A stretch of DNA of 64,000 nucleotides, taken from contig JAGAOO010000024.1 in the NCBI GenBank assembly GCA_017623675.1, forward strand, positions 1-64,000, written 5' to 3'. This document shows, in pieces, positions 25,378 to 32,343 of this stretch; the stretch's first letter is position 1, and every line of letters starts with the position of its first letter. The translations under genes were made by a program, and so were the position numbers. Below the pieces are notes generated by a model that was not told where the DNA came from, searched no databases, and saw only the letters and a list, made by a program, of their open reading frames with translations. This DNA is from Lachnospiraceae bacterium. GTDB taxonomy: Bacteria; Bacillota; Clostridia; Lachnospirales; Lachnospiraceae.

Positions 25378-25816
25378 GATTCGTGAAATAATGAATAATG
25401 AGAATGATTTTGATGGACTGATGAAGTTGTATATGCAGCTTCATGATAATCCTTTTGTGGAAAAGGAAGGTGAAGTTGAAAAGGTATGGAATAAGATTAT
25501 GAATGACAAAGACCATCATATTATTGTGGCAGAGGAAGATGGAAAGATTGTTGCCTCCTGTGTGTGCGTAATCATTCCGAATTTGACACATAATCAACAA
25601 CCATATGCATTTGTGGAAAATGTAATCACAGATAAAAAATATAGAAAAAAAGGATTGGCAACTGCATGTTTGAATTATGCGAGGAAAATAGCAAAAAAAG
25701 AGCATTGTTATAAGCTGATGTTATTAACTGGTTCGAAATTGGAGAGTACATTACATTTTTATGAACAGGCTGGTTATAACAGAAACGATAAAACGGCATT
25801 TATCCAATGGATATAA
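25376..25816 (+). CDS. GNAT family N-acetyltransferase
   Basis: This 146-residue protein has the GNAT fold: an IIVAEEDGKIVASCVCVII strand pair (about 52-70), the acetyl-CoA loop ITDKKYRKKGLATACLNYA (motif A, R/Q-x-x-G-x-G/A at KYRKKGLA), and the C-terminal STLHFYEQAGY segment. The substrate is unknown. It starts right after uvrA behind an unusual repeated leader and is followed 12 bases later by a second GNAT gene. It marks the start of the accessory stretch. Confidence 0.88.
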   Translation: MIREIMNNENDFDGLMKLYMQLHDNPFVEKEGEVEKVWNKIMNDKDHHIIVAEEDGKIVASCVCVIIPNLTHNQQPYAFVENVITDKKYRKKGLATACLNYARKIAKKEHCYKLMLLTGSKLESTLHFYEQAGYNRNDKTAFIQWI

Positions 25817-25828
25817 AAGGAGAATTCT

Positions 25829-26368
25829 ATGATACTGGAAACAGAACGATTAATATTACGTCCTTGGAGTGAGGACGATGCAGAAGCGTTATATGAGTAT
25901 GCAAAGCATCCTGAGGTAGGACCGATTGCAGGATGGCCGATTCATACATCGGTGGAGAATAGCAGGGATATTATACGAGAGGTATTATCTGCACCGGGTA
26001 TATATGCGGTGGTATTGAAAGATGAAAATAAACCGGTTGGAAGTGTTGGATTGACTATAGGAGAGGCAAGTAATTTGGATATTCCGGATACAGAAGGAGA
26101 AATCGGTTATTGGATTGGTGTACCATACTGGGGGCAGGGATTGATACCGGAAGCTGTCCGAGAACTTATGCGTTATGGCTTTGAAACATTACATATGGAA
26201 AAACTGTGGTGTGGATATTTTGATGGAAATATCAAGTCAAAGCGGGCACAGGAGAAATGTGGATTTCGTTACCATCACACAAATGAAAATATCCATTGGG
26301 CACTTATGGATGATATTCGTACCGAGCATGTTACGTGTATGACAAGAGAAGAGTGGATGAAAAAGTGA
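25829..26368 (+). CDS. GNAT family acetyltransferase, RimJ/RimL type
   Basis: This 179-residue protein is of the ribosomal-protein-acetylating subfamily in sequence (ETERLILRPWSEDDAEALYEYA at the start, IGYWIGVPYWGQGLIPEAVRELMRYGF in the middle, SKRAQEKCGFRYH near the end). Many members modify other substrates, so the target is open. It lies 12 bases after the previous acetyltransferase, with AAGGAGAA before the ATG. Confidence 0.9.
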   Translation: MILETERLILRPWSEDDAEALYEYAKHPEVGPIAGWPIHTSVENSRDIIREVLSAPGIYAVVLKDENKPVGSVGLTIGEASNLDIPDTEGEIGYWIGVPYWGQGLIPEAVRELMRYGFETLHMEKLWCGYFDGNIKSKRAQEKCGFRYHHTNENIHWALMDDIRTEHVTCMTREEWMKK

Positions 26369-26400
26369 AGTTTGTGGTGGCATGTAAAAGCCAATTTTTT

Positions 26401-26437
26401 AATATGACACAGGGTGTCATATTATGTGTGGTATGAT
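26401..26437 (+). promoter_or_regulatory. palindromic operator and promoter of the ClbS-WYL operon
   Basis: AATATGACAC (26401-26410) and GTGTCATATT (26414-26423) are perfect 10-base half-sites around AGG. Nine bases after the palindrome is TATGAT (26432-26437) with TGG before it, an extended -10. The palindrome occupies the -35/spacer side of this promoter, so a bound protein would block it. The WYL regulator two genes on is the obvious candidate. Confidence 0.65.
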
Positions 26438-26493
26438 CAATGCGGAATGAAGAGGCAAACATATTCGCACGATGGTGCGAGAAGGAGGAACGT

Positions 26494-27036
26494 ATGGGAA
26501 GACCACAGAACAAAGCAGAGCTAATTGATGCAGCTAACACAAATTATGAAAAGTTGTTTCAGATTATTGATTCTATGACAGAGGAAGAACTGAATACGCC
26601 GTTTGATTTTTCGGATGATGATAAGAAAAAGGAAGCTCATTGGAAAAGAGACAAGAATCTTCGGGATGTGCTTATGCATTTGCATGAGTGGCACAAATTA
26701 GTTTTGGATTGGGTAGAAAACAACAGAGCAGGTATCAAAAAGCCATTCTTACCGGAAGGTTATAACTGGAGAACATATGGAGATATGAATATCCTGTTTT
26801 GGAAGAATTGCCAGAATGTCAGCCTTGAAGAAGCAAAGAAGTTGTTTCAGGAGTCACACGAAAAAGTTATGACAGCAATAGAAGCCATGACATCAGAGGA
26901 GTTATTTTCGAAAAGCGTTTATGATTGGGTGGGTGGAAGCACGCTTGGTTCTTACTATATCAGTACAACAAGCAGCCACTATGATTGGGCAATCAAGAAA
27001 ATAAAAGCACATAGGAAGCGTTTAAATGGTAAATAG
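26494..27036 (+). CDS. ClbS/DfsB family four-helix bundle protein
   Basis: This 180-residue protein matches the ClbS/DfsB (DUF1706) family, four-helix DinB-like proteins; ClbS itself protects against colibactin, but most members have unknown roles. Visible are RPQNKAELIDAANTNYEKLF, the RDVLMHLHEWHKLVLDWV segment with a family histidine, YNWRTYGDMN, and a terminal SSHYDWAIKKIKAH. I chose the ATG at 26494, with AAGGAGG upstream; the open frame extends 18 codons earlier across a TTCGCAC/GTGCGA hairpin. It overlaps the WYL gene by 11 bases. Confidence 0.88.
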   Translation: MGRPQNKAELIDAANTNYEKLFQIIDSMTEEELNTPFDFSDDDKKKEAHWKRDKNLRDVLMHLHEWHKLVLDWVENNRAGIKKPFLPEGYNWRTYGDMNILFWKNCQNVSLEEAKKLFQESHEKVMTAIEAMTSEELFSKSVYDWVGGSTLGSYYISTTSSHYDWAIKKIKAHRKRLNGK

Positions 27037-27937
27037 ATTATTTCAAATGGTATACCTTCTTTTGGAAAAACCATATATGACGGCAAATGAATTATCAGAA
27101 AAGCTTGAAGTTTCGAAGCGAACCATATATAGGGATTTGGATCAATTGTCGGCAGCAGGTATTCCGGTTTATACAAATCGTGGTAAAAATGGTGGGATCT
27201 CTTTGCTTTCGGATTATGTTCTGGATAGAACAGTATTAACCCATGATGAAAGAAACAAAATACTGGAATCGTTGCAGGCACTTGGAGAAATTAGTTTTGA
27301 AGAAGAACAGGCTATGTATGACAAACTGCAGAGCTTTTTGGGAAATGAGACACAGGATTGGCTGGAAGTGTCATTTTCTACTTGGGGGGATAATGGAAAA
27401 GCGGCAGAATGGTTTCGACAGATCAAACATGCAATTTTGCAGCACAAATTCATAGAAATAGAATATGCAGGAGCAAATCAGAATGTAACAGTTCGTTGTA
27501 TAAGACCGTTAAAGCTCTGTTTTAAAGATCAGGCATGGTATGTATATGGATTCTGTCAATTAAGAGAGGATTATCGTTTTTTCAAATTAAGTCGTATTTC
27601 AAAACTCTGTGTATTAGAAAAACAGTTTGAAAGGGAATATGTTGGAAAAGTATTAACGAATTCATATGCGAAAGATATACAGGGACGAGAACCGGTTACA
27701 GTAGTAGTAGAGATAAAAAAAGAAATGGCATTTCGTGTTTATGATGAACTGACCAATGTTATCACGAATAACAATGGAGACTTAATATGCACCTTTGAAA
27801 TTAGGGAGATGGAATGGTTTTTGGCGCATGTTATTTCTTATGGTGAATATGCAAAGGTACTTGAACCGGAGAGTGTAAGAGAGCTTGTAAAGCAAAAGGT
27901 AAAAGAAATTGCTATGCGATATGAGCAGGAAGGATAA
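27026..27937 (+). CDS. WYL-domain transcriptional regulator (YafY/DeoR-like)
   Basis: This 303-residue protein has an N-terminal winged helix (residues 1-60; MTANELSEKLEVSKRTIYRDLDQLS) and a WYL effector-sensing domain (about 135-215, with RPLKLCFKDQAWYVYGFC and DYRFFKLSRI), then a WCX-type C-terminal extension. Such proteins often repress or activate adjacent genes in response to a ligand. Its start overlaps the ClbS-like gene, so both share a promoter and the palindromic operator upstream. A broken GyrI-like gene follows 20 bases later. Confidence 0.9.
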   Translation: MVNRLFQMVYLLLEKPYMTANELSEKLEVSKRTIYRDLDQLSAAGIPVYTNRGKNGGISLLSDYVLDRTVLTHDERNKILESLQALGEISFEEEQAMYDKLQSFLGNETQDWLEVSFSTWGDNGKAAEWFRQIKHAILQHKFIEIEYAGANQNVTVRCIRPLKLCFKDQAWYVYGFCQLREDYRFFKLSRISKLCVLEKQFEREYVGKVLTNSYAKDIQGREPVTVVVEIKKEMAFRVYDELTNVITNNNGDLICTFEIREMEWFLAHVISYGEYAKVLEPESVRELVKQKVKEIAMRYEQEG

Positions 27938-27957
27938 AAGGAATGGAGGGATAAAGG

Positions 27958-28403
27958 ATGGCATTTGATTACAAAAAGGAATATAAAGAATTCTATTTGC
28001 CTAAGAATTCACCTACAATTGTTGAAGTTCCGCCAATGAACTATATTGCAGTAAGAGGAAAGAGGACTTTCAATTTATTTCGGTGATTCGTCTGCCTGAC
28101 TTTGTGACCAAAAAGGATTTTGAGTGGGCAGTGCAAGAAGCAACAAGAAAGAAGAAAGAAGATTTTTCAAAGGTCGAATTTTTTACTTATTCTGAAGGAC
28201 TGTGTGTACAGATGATGCATATTGGTGCTTATGATGATGAACCAAGTTCCATAAAGCAAATGGATGATTTTCTTGATGTAAATGGATATGTGAATGATAT
28301 TACTGACCAAAGATTCCATCATGAGATTTATTTGTCAGATGCAAGAAGAGTTCCACCTGAAAAATGTAAGACGGTCATTCGACATCCGATTAAAAAGAAG
28401 TAG
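27958..28403 (+). pseudogene. GyrI-like small-molecule-binding protein, broken by an out-of-frame deletion
   Basis: From the ATG at 27958 the frame reads MAFDYKKEYKEFYLPKNS, then VPPMNYIAVRGK, which is the N terminus of a GyrI-like protein. After GK it runs into a stop at 28084-28086. Reading from 28062 in another frame gives EDFQFISVIRLPDFVTKKDF and on to KCKTVIRHPIKKK at 28403, the rest of the same family. Family members are about 205-210 residues; about 50-60 codons between the GK and the EDFQF strand are missing. Both sides of the joint carry AAAG (near 28059-28063), which suggests a slippage deletion. A GGAGGG site precedes the ATG. The gene probably once belonged to the ClbS-WYL operon. 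Confidence 0.82.
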
Positions 28404-28500
28404 GGGATTAAAATTTGAAATCGCCATGGAAGCTAACATTGAATGGTATAGCCAAGGAAATACCAGTGCGGCTGATTATGAAAGCGATATCTAGATTTCC
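28404..28500 (+). pseudogene. remnant of an AraC-type effector-binding domain C terminus
   Basis: Starting GGATTAAAATTTGAAATC, this stretch reads KFEIAMEANIEWYSQGNTS then AADYESDI followed by TAG. The pattern (E-x-Y...DYESDIWIPI) matches the C-terminal strand of AraC effector-binding/GyrI-like domains, with TGG changed to TAG at 28492-28494 and the following Pro codon changed to Ser. No start or N-terminal part remains. It follows directly on the broken GyrI-like gene. Confidence 0.5.
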
Positions 28501-28596
28501 TTTTTATGCATTTATATTACCACAAATCTGACATTTTTTTCAGTCTTGTAATGAAGAAATATTTGTAGTATTAAGAATCAGAAAGGTGGTAGGAAG

Positions 28597-29076
28597 ATGG
28601 AGATTTCATTCGCAAACATAAACACGTTACAAGCAGTAAGAAGGAAAGAAGAATTAAAGGAATGTAATCAGATTTCTGAAAGATTTGGATTGTTCCTATC
28701 AGAGCAGGAAATGGAATGGCTCATGCAGAATCGTTATGAAAGTCTGAAATCTACAGGAAGAATGGAGTTTGGGGAAGGAATTATAAGAAAACTAGTTTTT
28801 ACTTTTTGCGATTCGGCGTACTTAGAGCAGGAGGAATATGCAACTCTTCTTATGGAGCTACAGGAACTGTTTTATACTCTGAAAAAGGAAACGTTGGAGC
28901 AACTGACAGATGATGAATTACTTTATGCCATGAGGATTATATTTGACCATTCGGGGGGCTCTTTGGAACATTTGAGAAGCATTGACCGGGGGACACTCTA
29001 CCGTATTGCCTGTTCCGGCACCGTAGATGGGACATATTTGGAACAGGTGAGGAGATGGGAAAATGAATATGAATAA
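28597..29076 (+). CDS. DUF6323 family protein
   Basis: This 159-residue protein is uncharacterised and matches my memory of DUF6323: ERFGLFLSEQEMEWLMQNRYESLKSTGRMEFGEGIIRKL, FCDSAYLEQEEYA, LQELFYTLKKETLEQLTDDELLYAMR, and GGSLEHLRSI. It looks cytosolic and helical, with no enzyme motif. It overlaps the next gene (DUF6179) by 14 bases; the two families occur together in Clostridia, so they probably act as a pair. An AGGTGGTAGGA site precedes the ATG. Confidence 0.72.
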   Translation: MEISFANINTLQAVRRKEELKECNQISERFGLFLSEQEMEWLMQNRYESLKSTGRMEFGEGIIRKLVFTFCDSAYLEQEEYATLLMELQELFYTLKKETLEQLTDDELLYAMRIIFDHSGGSLEHLRSIDRGTLYRIACSGTVDGTYLEQVRRWENEYE

Positions 29077-29956
29077 ACCAATGCAGACGCTGTTAAGTGA
29101 AGAGGAACAGATGATTGTGCAGATGAAATTATTGGAATTATTGGAGCAACAGACAAAGAAGTATACTTCGGGAGAAAGTACTTCCATTCCGGTGGAGCTG
29201 GGACAGGAGCTTATGAATTCTATTATGTTCTGCATGGGAGTATCTGTTTATGGTTTGGATTACAAAGGACAGATGGATTGGAAAAGGATTCTTCATGCTG
29301 AATTTGCTGACATTTTTCAGAGGGGAATAGCATTTATTCAAGAAAAAATGAGTTATGGAGAGGCATTGTGGGAAAAGATATGTATGCATTTGCCGGAAGT
29401 GGAAAATCAGTCGATGCTGGATACACTGGGAAGTCTCGGAGCATTTTGGAAGAAATATGACTATCGGTTCTTTGCCCATGAAATTCCCTGTGATATTGAC
29501 TATCAGCTTTGTATTCCTATTGCAGAGGAGAAGCAGGGAATTGTATATGTATTATCTTATCTGGAGCAATTGGCAACAGAGAATCTCTTTTTGTCCTGTT
29601 TTGAAAAAGAGGCTATGAGGGCTGTGCTAAATCGCTATTGCCCGGATTACAGAGGTTTGTTAATTAACCTATATGAGCCGATTGTTTCCAATGCCATTGG
29701 TTGTGCTTTACTGAACAAAGGGTTTCATGAATTGGTATGCTCGGAGAAAGAACAGGAAGCTTTAACATCATTGTTTGAAAATCTTACCGGAGAGGAGATA
29801 ATTGATTGCATACGGAATGGAGCAGCGACTGTGTTGAAACAGATATCTTGTGAGAACCGGAGGGAAGAAGAGTTGATAGAACGGTATGGGAGAGAGCTGG
29901 CGGCAAGGATTGCAGGTGTGAAGGATGTGGGTGGAATGGCTGGAATCTTTTTGTAG
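29063..29956 (+). CDS. DUF6179 family protein
   Basis: This 297-residue protein is of unknown function and fits DUF6179 by the segment LLEQQTKKYTSGESTSIPVE followed by LGQELMNSIMFCM near the N terminus. The rest is helical with scattered aromatic residues and no recognised catalytic or membrane motif. Translation is probably coupled to DUF6323 through the 14-base overlap. The pair lies in a stretch otherwise full of decayed genes but is itself intact. Confidence 0.68.
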   Translation: MNMNKPMQTLLSEEEQMIVQMKLLELLEQQTKKYTSGESTSIPVELGQELMNSIMFCMGVSVYGLDYKGQMDWKRILHAEFADIFQRGIAFIQEKMSYGEALWEKICMHLPEVENQSMLDTLGSLGAFWKKYDYRFFAHEIPCDIDYQLCIPIAEEKQGIVYVLSYLEQLATENLFLSCFEKEAMRAVLNRYCPDYRGLLINLYEPIVSNAIGCALLNKGFHELVCSEKEQEALTSLFENLTGEEIIDCIRNGAATVLKQISCENRREEELIERYGRELAARIAGVKDVGGMAGIFL

Positions 29957-30059
29957 AGTTTGCTGGTTGGTAGAGAAGGCTTAGAAAATACAAATGAGGG
30001 AAAAATATGAAATACCAAAAAATGATATTTTTTTAAAAAGTGGGAATAGGGTGAGAAAT

Positions 30060-30575
30060 ATGCGTCATATTCAAAGAAACCAATATCTAAATCAATTGAT
30101 TCATCTGAATAATACTCCTGATATAAAAGTTGTTACGGGTATTCGAAGAAGTGGAAAATCTATGCTACTTCAGGATATGGAACATTATGTTTCCGGTGTT
30201 CATAATGTATTGGTTATTGATGAAATTCAACTGTGTGAAAAATTTGAACTGGCGATTAACAGTATTTATTCAAAAGGCATTTATGATATTTATATTACCG
30301 GCTCAAATGCATTTTGCTTGGTTCAGATTTAGCAACTATTTTTACAGGGCGAACAATGGAAGTACAAGTTTATCCATTCTCTTTTTCAGAATATTTGGAG
30401 TATTATGAAATATCTGATGATTATGACAAAGCATTTGATAATTATGTTCGATACGGTGGTATGCCGGGTGCTTATGAATATGATGACAACCCAAAATATG
30501 ATTATGTGCAAGATGTATTTCAAACAGTATTGATTCGTGATTTGGTTGCAAAATATAAAATCCGTAATAAATCAT
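30060..30575 (+). pseudogene. AAA-family ATPase (DUF4143-type), frameshifted and truncated
   Basis: The frame from 30060 reads [14 protein letters not shown], then [19 protein letters not shown] with Walker A, and [17 protein letters not shown] with Walker B. The usual 40-odd residues between these motifs are absent. After YITGSNAF the frame breaks: restoring one T in the TTTT run at 30312-30315 would continue [13 protein letters not shown] and FSFSEYLEYYE to about 30570 (RDLVAKYKIRNKS), after which about 200 residues of the family are missing. So there are three lesions: an internal deletion, a one-base loss and a 3' truncation. Confidence 0.82.
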
Positions 30576-30675
30576 TTTTCATAATCCACAATACAAGAAA
30601 AGTTGCGATAATAATGGTAAAAGGCGCAGTTATTGGGATACTCCCGAGTTCGTTTTTCATATATAATTTTTTCAT
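30520..30675 (-). pseudogene. truncated membrane-protein start downstream of the TetR gene
   Basis: On the minus strand a 51-residue frame starts at 30675 with AGGAGGGG ten bases upstream. It reads MKKLYMKNELGSIPI followed by TAPFTIIIATFLVLWIM, a clear hydrophobic segment, then becomes the antisense of the truncated AAA ATPase and stops at 30520. Its ATG overlaps the TetR stop as ATGA, so it was the second gene of that operon. The natural product is likely longer and was cut at about 30580, where the two remnants meet. I do not recognise the family. Confidence 0.55.
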
Positions 30676-31268
30676 TGTATTTCCCCTCCTATATTACCGG
30701 TGTTGCTCATTTTTGCAACACATATTGCACCTTGAAATGCTTTTTCCAAGTGAGAAGCAATAGATGCTTCATCGTATTCCATGGAATTATTTGCAAGCAT
30801 ACTTGCATATCCGTGAACCGGAAGAAAAATGGAAAGAAAGATATCTTTAGCCTGTTCTCGGTCAGTTTGTGTTGCTTGTTGTAAAACTGCTAAAACCGGT
30901 TCTAATTCTTCTGCATCAATCAAATCAAAAAAGCTTTGCTTTGAAAATTGGTTCGATTGAAAGAGAAAGCGGAATAAATGCTGTTCTTCAACGGCAAACC
31001 GAATATAAAGCAAGCCAATACTTAGCATCGGATTGTTTGAGGAATCAGGGACATTTGTAATATAAGTAGAATGGTAGGCATCTGCTTTTGCATATACTTC
31101 TCGTTTTATATCTTCCATTTTAGGGAAAAGGTACATGACAGGCTGGGTAGAACAACCGAGTTGTTTGGAAATTGCTCTGGCATTGATGTGCTCTGCCCCC
31201 TCTGTTCTTGCAATTTCAAAAGCAGCATTCACAACCATGTCCTTTGTAATTTTAGGCTTTGGTGGCAT
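30672..31268 (-). CDS. TetR/AcrR family transcriptional regulator
   Basis: This 198-residue protein has an N-terminal TetR DNA-binding domain (residues 8-55; KDMVVNAAFEIARTEGAEHINARAISKQLGCSTQPVMYLF read in parts) and a C-terminal helical ligand domain. The NARAISKQLGCSTQPV helix-turn-helix is typical. I chose the ATG at 31268, with GAGGAG six bases upstream. The following gene in its operon is a truncated membrane protein, so its original target may be lost. Inverted repeats just upstream suggest autoregulation. Confidence 0.9.
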   Translation of the reverse strand: MPPKPKITKDMVVNAAFEIARTEGAEHINARAISKQLGCSTQPVMYLFPKMEDIKREVYAKADAYHSTYITNVPDSSNNPMLSIGLLYIRFAVEEQHLFRFLFQSNQFSKQSFFDLIDAEELEPVLAVLQQATQTDREQAKDIFLSIFLPVHGYASMLANNSMEYDEASIASHLEKAFQGAICVAKMSNTGNIGGEIQ

Positions 31269-31298
31269 TTTTATCTCCTCACACATATTATAATTTAT

Positions 31299-31317
31299 GT
31301 TATATAACAATAGTTAT
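31299..31317. promoter_or_regulatory. candidate TetR operator
   Basis: GTTATATAAC (31299-31308) is a perfect palindrome and overlaps ATAAC-AATA-GTTAT (31304-31317), a second inverted repeat. They lie about 35 bases upstream of the TetR start codon where its promoter should be. Confidence 0.4.
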
Positions 31318-31394
31318 AATACGATATGCCAGATGTAATGTCAATAATAATTCATAAGTTTTTACTGATGTACATGTTTTTTCTATAATTGCAC

Positions 31395-31423
31395 TTGTCC
31401 ATGGAACAGACCTCAATTATAAT
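31395..31423 (+). promoter_or_regulatory. predicted promoter for the small-protein/phosphatase pair
   Basis: TTGTCC (31395-31400) and TATAAT (31418-31423) are 17 bases apart. It would start transcription near 31430, about 55 bases before the small gene at 31486. Confidence 0.6.
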
Positions 31424-31485
31424 TAATTTATATAGGAACCGGCATGAAAGACTCATAATAAGAATGCGAAACGGAGGCGATGAAT

Positions 31486-31689
31486 ATGTCAGAAGAGAAG
31501 GATATACAGGCAATTATTGACTTGCTGGATCATAAAACTCAGTCCGGCATCAGTCGAATCCACATTGATGTGGAAGAACAGTCTAAGGAAGAGACGGAGA
31601 ATGCTTCTAAGATGAAAGAACAGTATCATCATGGACGGTGTGATGTGGGAAGTCCTTGGGCAACGGGTACTGTACGGAATTTTGATTAG
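31486..31689 (+). CDS. small uncharacterised protein with HHGRCDVGSPWA motif
   Basis: This 67-residue protein is not recognised. The first 45 residues are charged (MSEEKDIQAIIDLLDHK, then an Glu/Lys-rich stretch); the C terminus is YHHGRCDVGSPWATGTVRNFD in part, with His-His, Cys and Asp that look conserved enough to be a metal or cofactor site. I chose the ATG at 31486 because CGGAGG lies eight bases before it; the ATG at 31480 is too close. It is followed 34 bases later by the histidine phosphatase. Confidence 0.55.
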   Translation: MSEEKDIQAIIDLLDHKTQSGISRIHIDVEEQSKEETENASKMKEQYHHGRCDVGSPWATGTVRNFD

Positions 31690-31723
31690 ATAAATACGCG
31701 AAGAACAAGAAGGAGAACATGGA

Positions 31724-32263
31724 ATGGGATATGTATATTTTGTCAGACATGGGCAAAGTGATTGGAATGTAGAGAATAAAATCTGTGGTGCAACGGATAT
31801 TCCTTTGACAGAGTTGGGACATCAACAGGCAATAGAAACCGGAAAACAGCTTATCGAACAAGGGATACAAGCGGATGAAATACTCTATTCTCCGCTACTC
31901 CGTGCGGCAGAAACCGCCAGACACATTTCCGAAATGACGGGAATCCCGGCTCGGGTAGAGGAACGCCTTCGAGAGCAGAATTTTGGGAAATATGAGGGTA
32001 CTGCCAGAGATGGTGCAGAATTCAAGGAAGCAAAAAAGCAGTTTGTATGCAGATATGAGGGTGGAGAATCTATGCTCCATCTTGCACAACGAATCTATAA
32101 TCTTCTGGATGAAATCAAGTCGGAATCATCAGAAAAGACATATATATTAGTTGCGCATAATGGAATTGCAAGAGTTATTCAATCTTATTTTTATGAAATG
32201 ACCAATGAAGAATACGCAGCCTTTGGGGTGCCAAACTGTACAATCATGCGGTATGAACTGTAA
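31724..32263 (+). CDS. histidine phosphatase family protein
   Basis: This 179-residue protein belongs to the phosphoglycerate-mutase-like superfamily. VYFVRHGQSDWN (residues 4-15) carries the RHG catalytic motif; YSPLLRAAETARH and RLREQNFGKYEG follow; the second histidine is in ILVAHNGIARVI. Substrate is unknown: members include cofactor-dependent mutase, CobC-type and broad-range phosphatases. It has AAGGAGAACATGG before the ATG, and a short tandem repeat begins at its stop codon. Confidence 0.9.
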   Translation: MGYVYFVRHGQSDWNVENKICGATDIPLTELGHQQAIETGKQLIEQGIQADEILYSPLLRAAETARHISEMTGIPARVEERLREQNFGKYEGTARDGAEFKEAKKQFVCRYEGGESMLHLAQRIYNLLDEIKSESSEKTYILVAHNGIARVIQSYFYEMTNEEYAAFGVPNCTIMRYEL

Positions 32264-32303
32264 GTGCAAGGATTTAGTGCAAGGATTCTAGTGCAAAGAT
32301 TCT
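32263..32303 (+). repeat. three short tandem repeats after the phosphatase gene
   Basis: Three units of 13-14 bases follow the stop codon: AGTGCAAGGATTT, AGTGCAAGGATTCT and AGTGCAAAGATTCT. They lie between convergent genes and show no hairpin or T run, so the convergent pair has no obvious terminator here. Confidence 0.7.
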
Positions 32304-32343
32304 AAGGCGTGATTTTTAAGGTATGAATAATTATCAACTTCAT

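Noticed and set aside
28294-28494. 66-residue ORF overlapping the GyrI-like pseudogene
   Set aside because: Its first half is an out-of-frame shadow; only the last third resembles a protein family, and I list that as a remnant.
25300-32300. Prophage or integrative element
   Set aside because: The region has decayed and accessory genes but no integrase, transposase, phage structural gene or flanking direct repeat that I can see.
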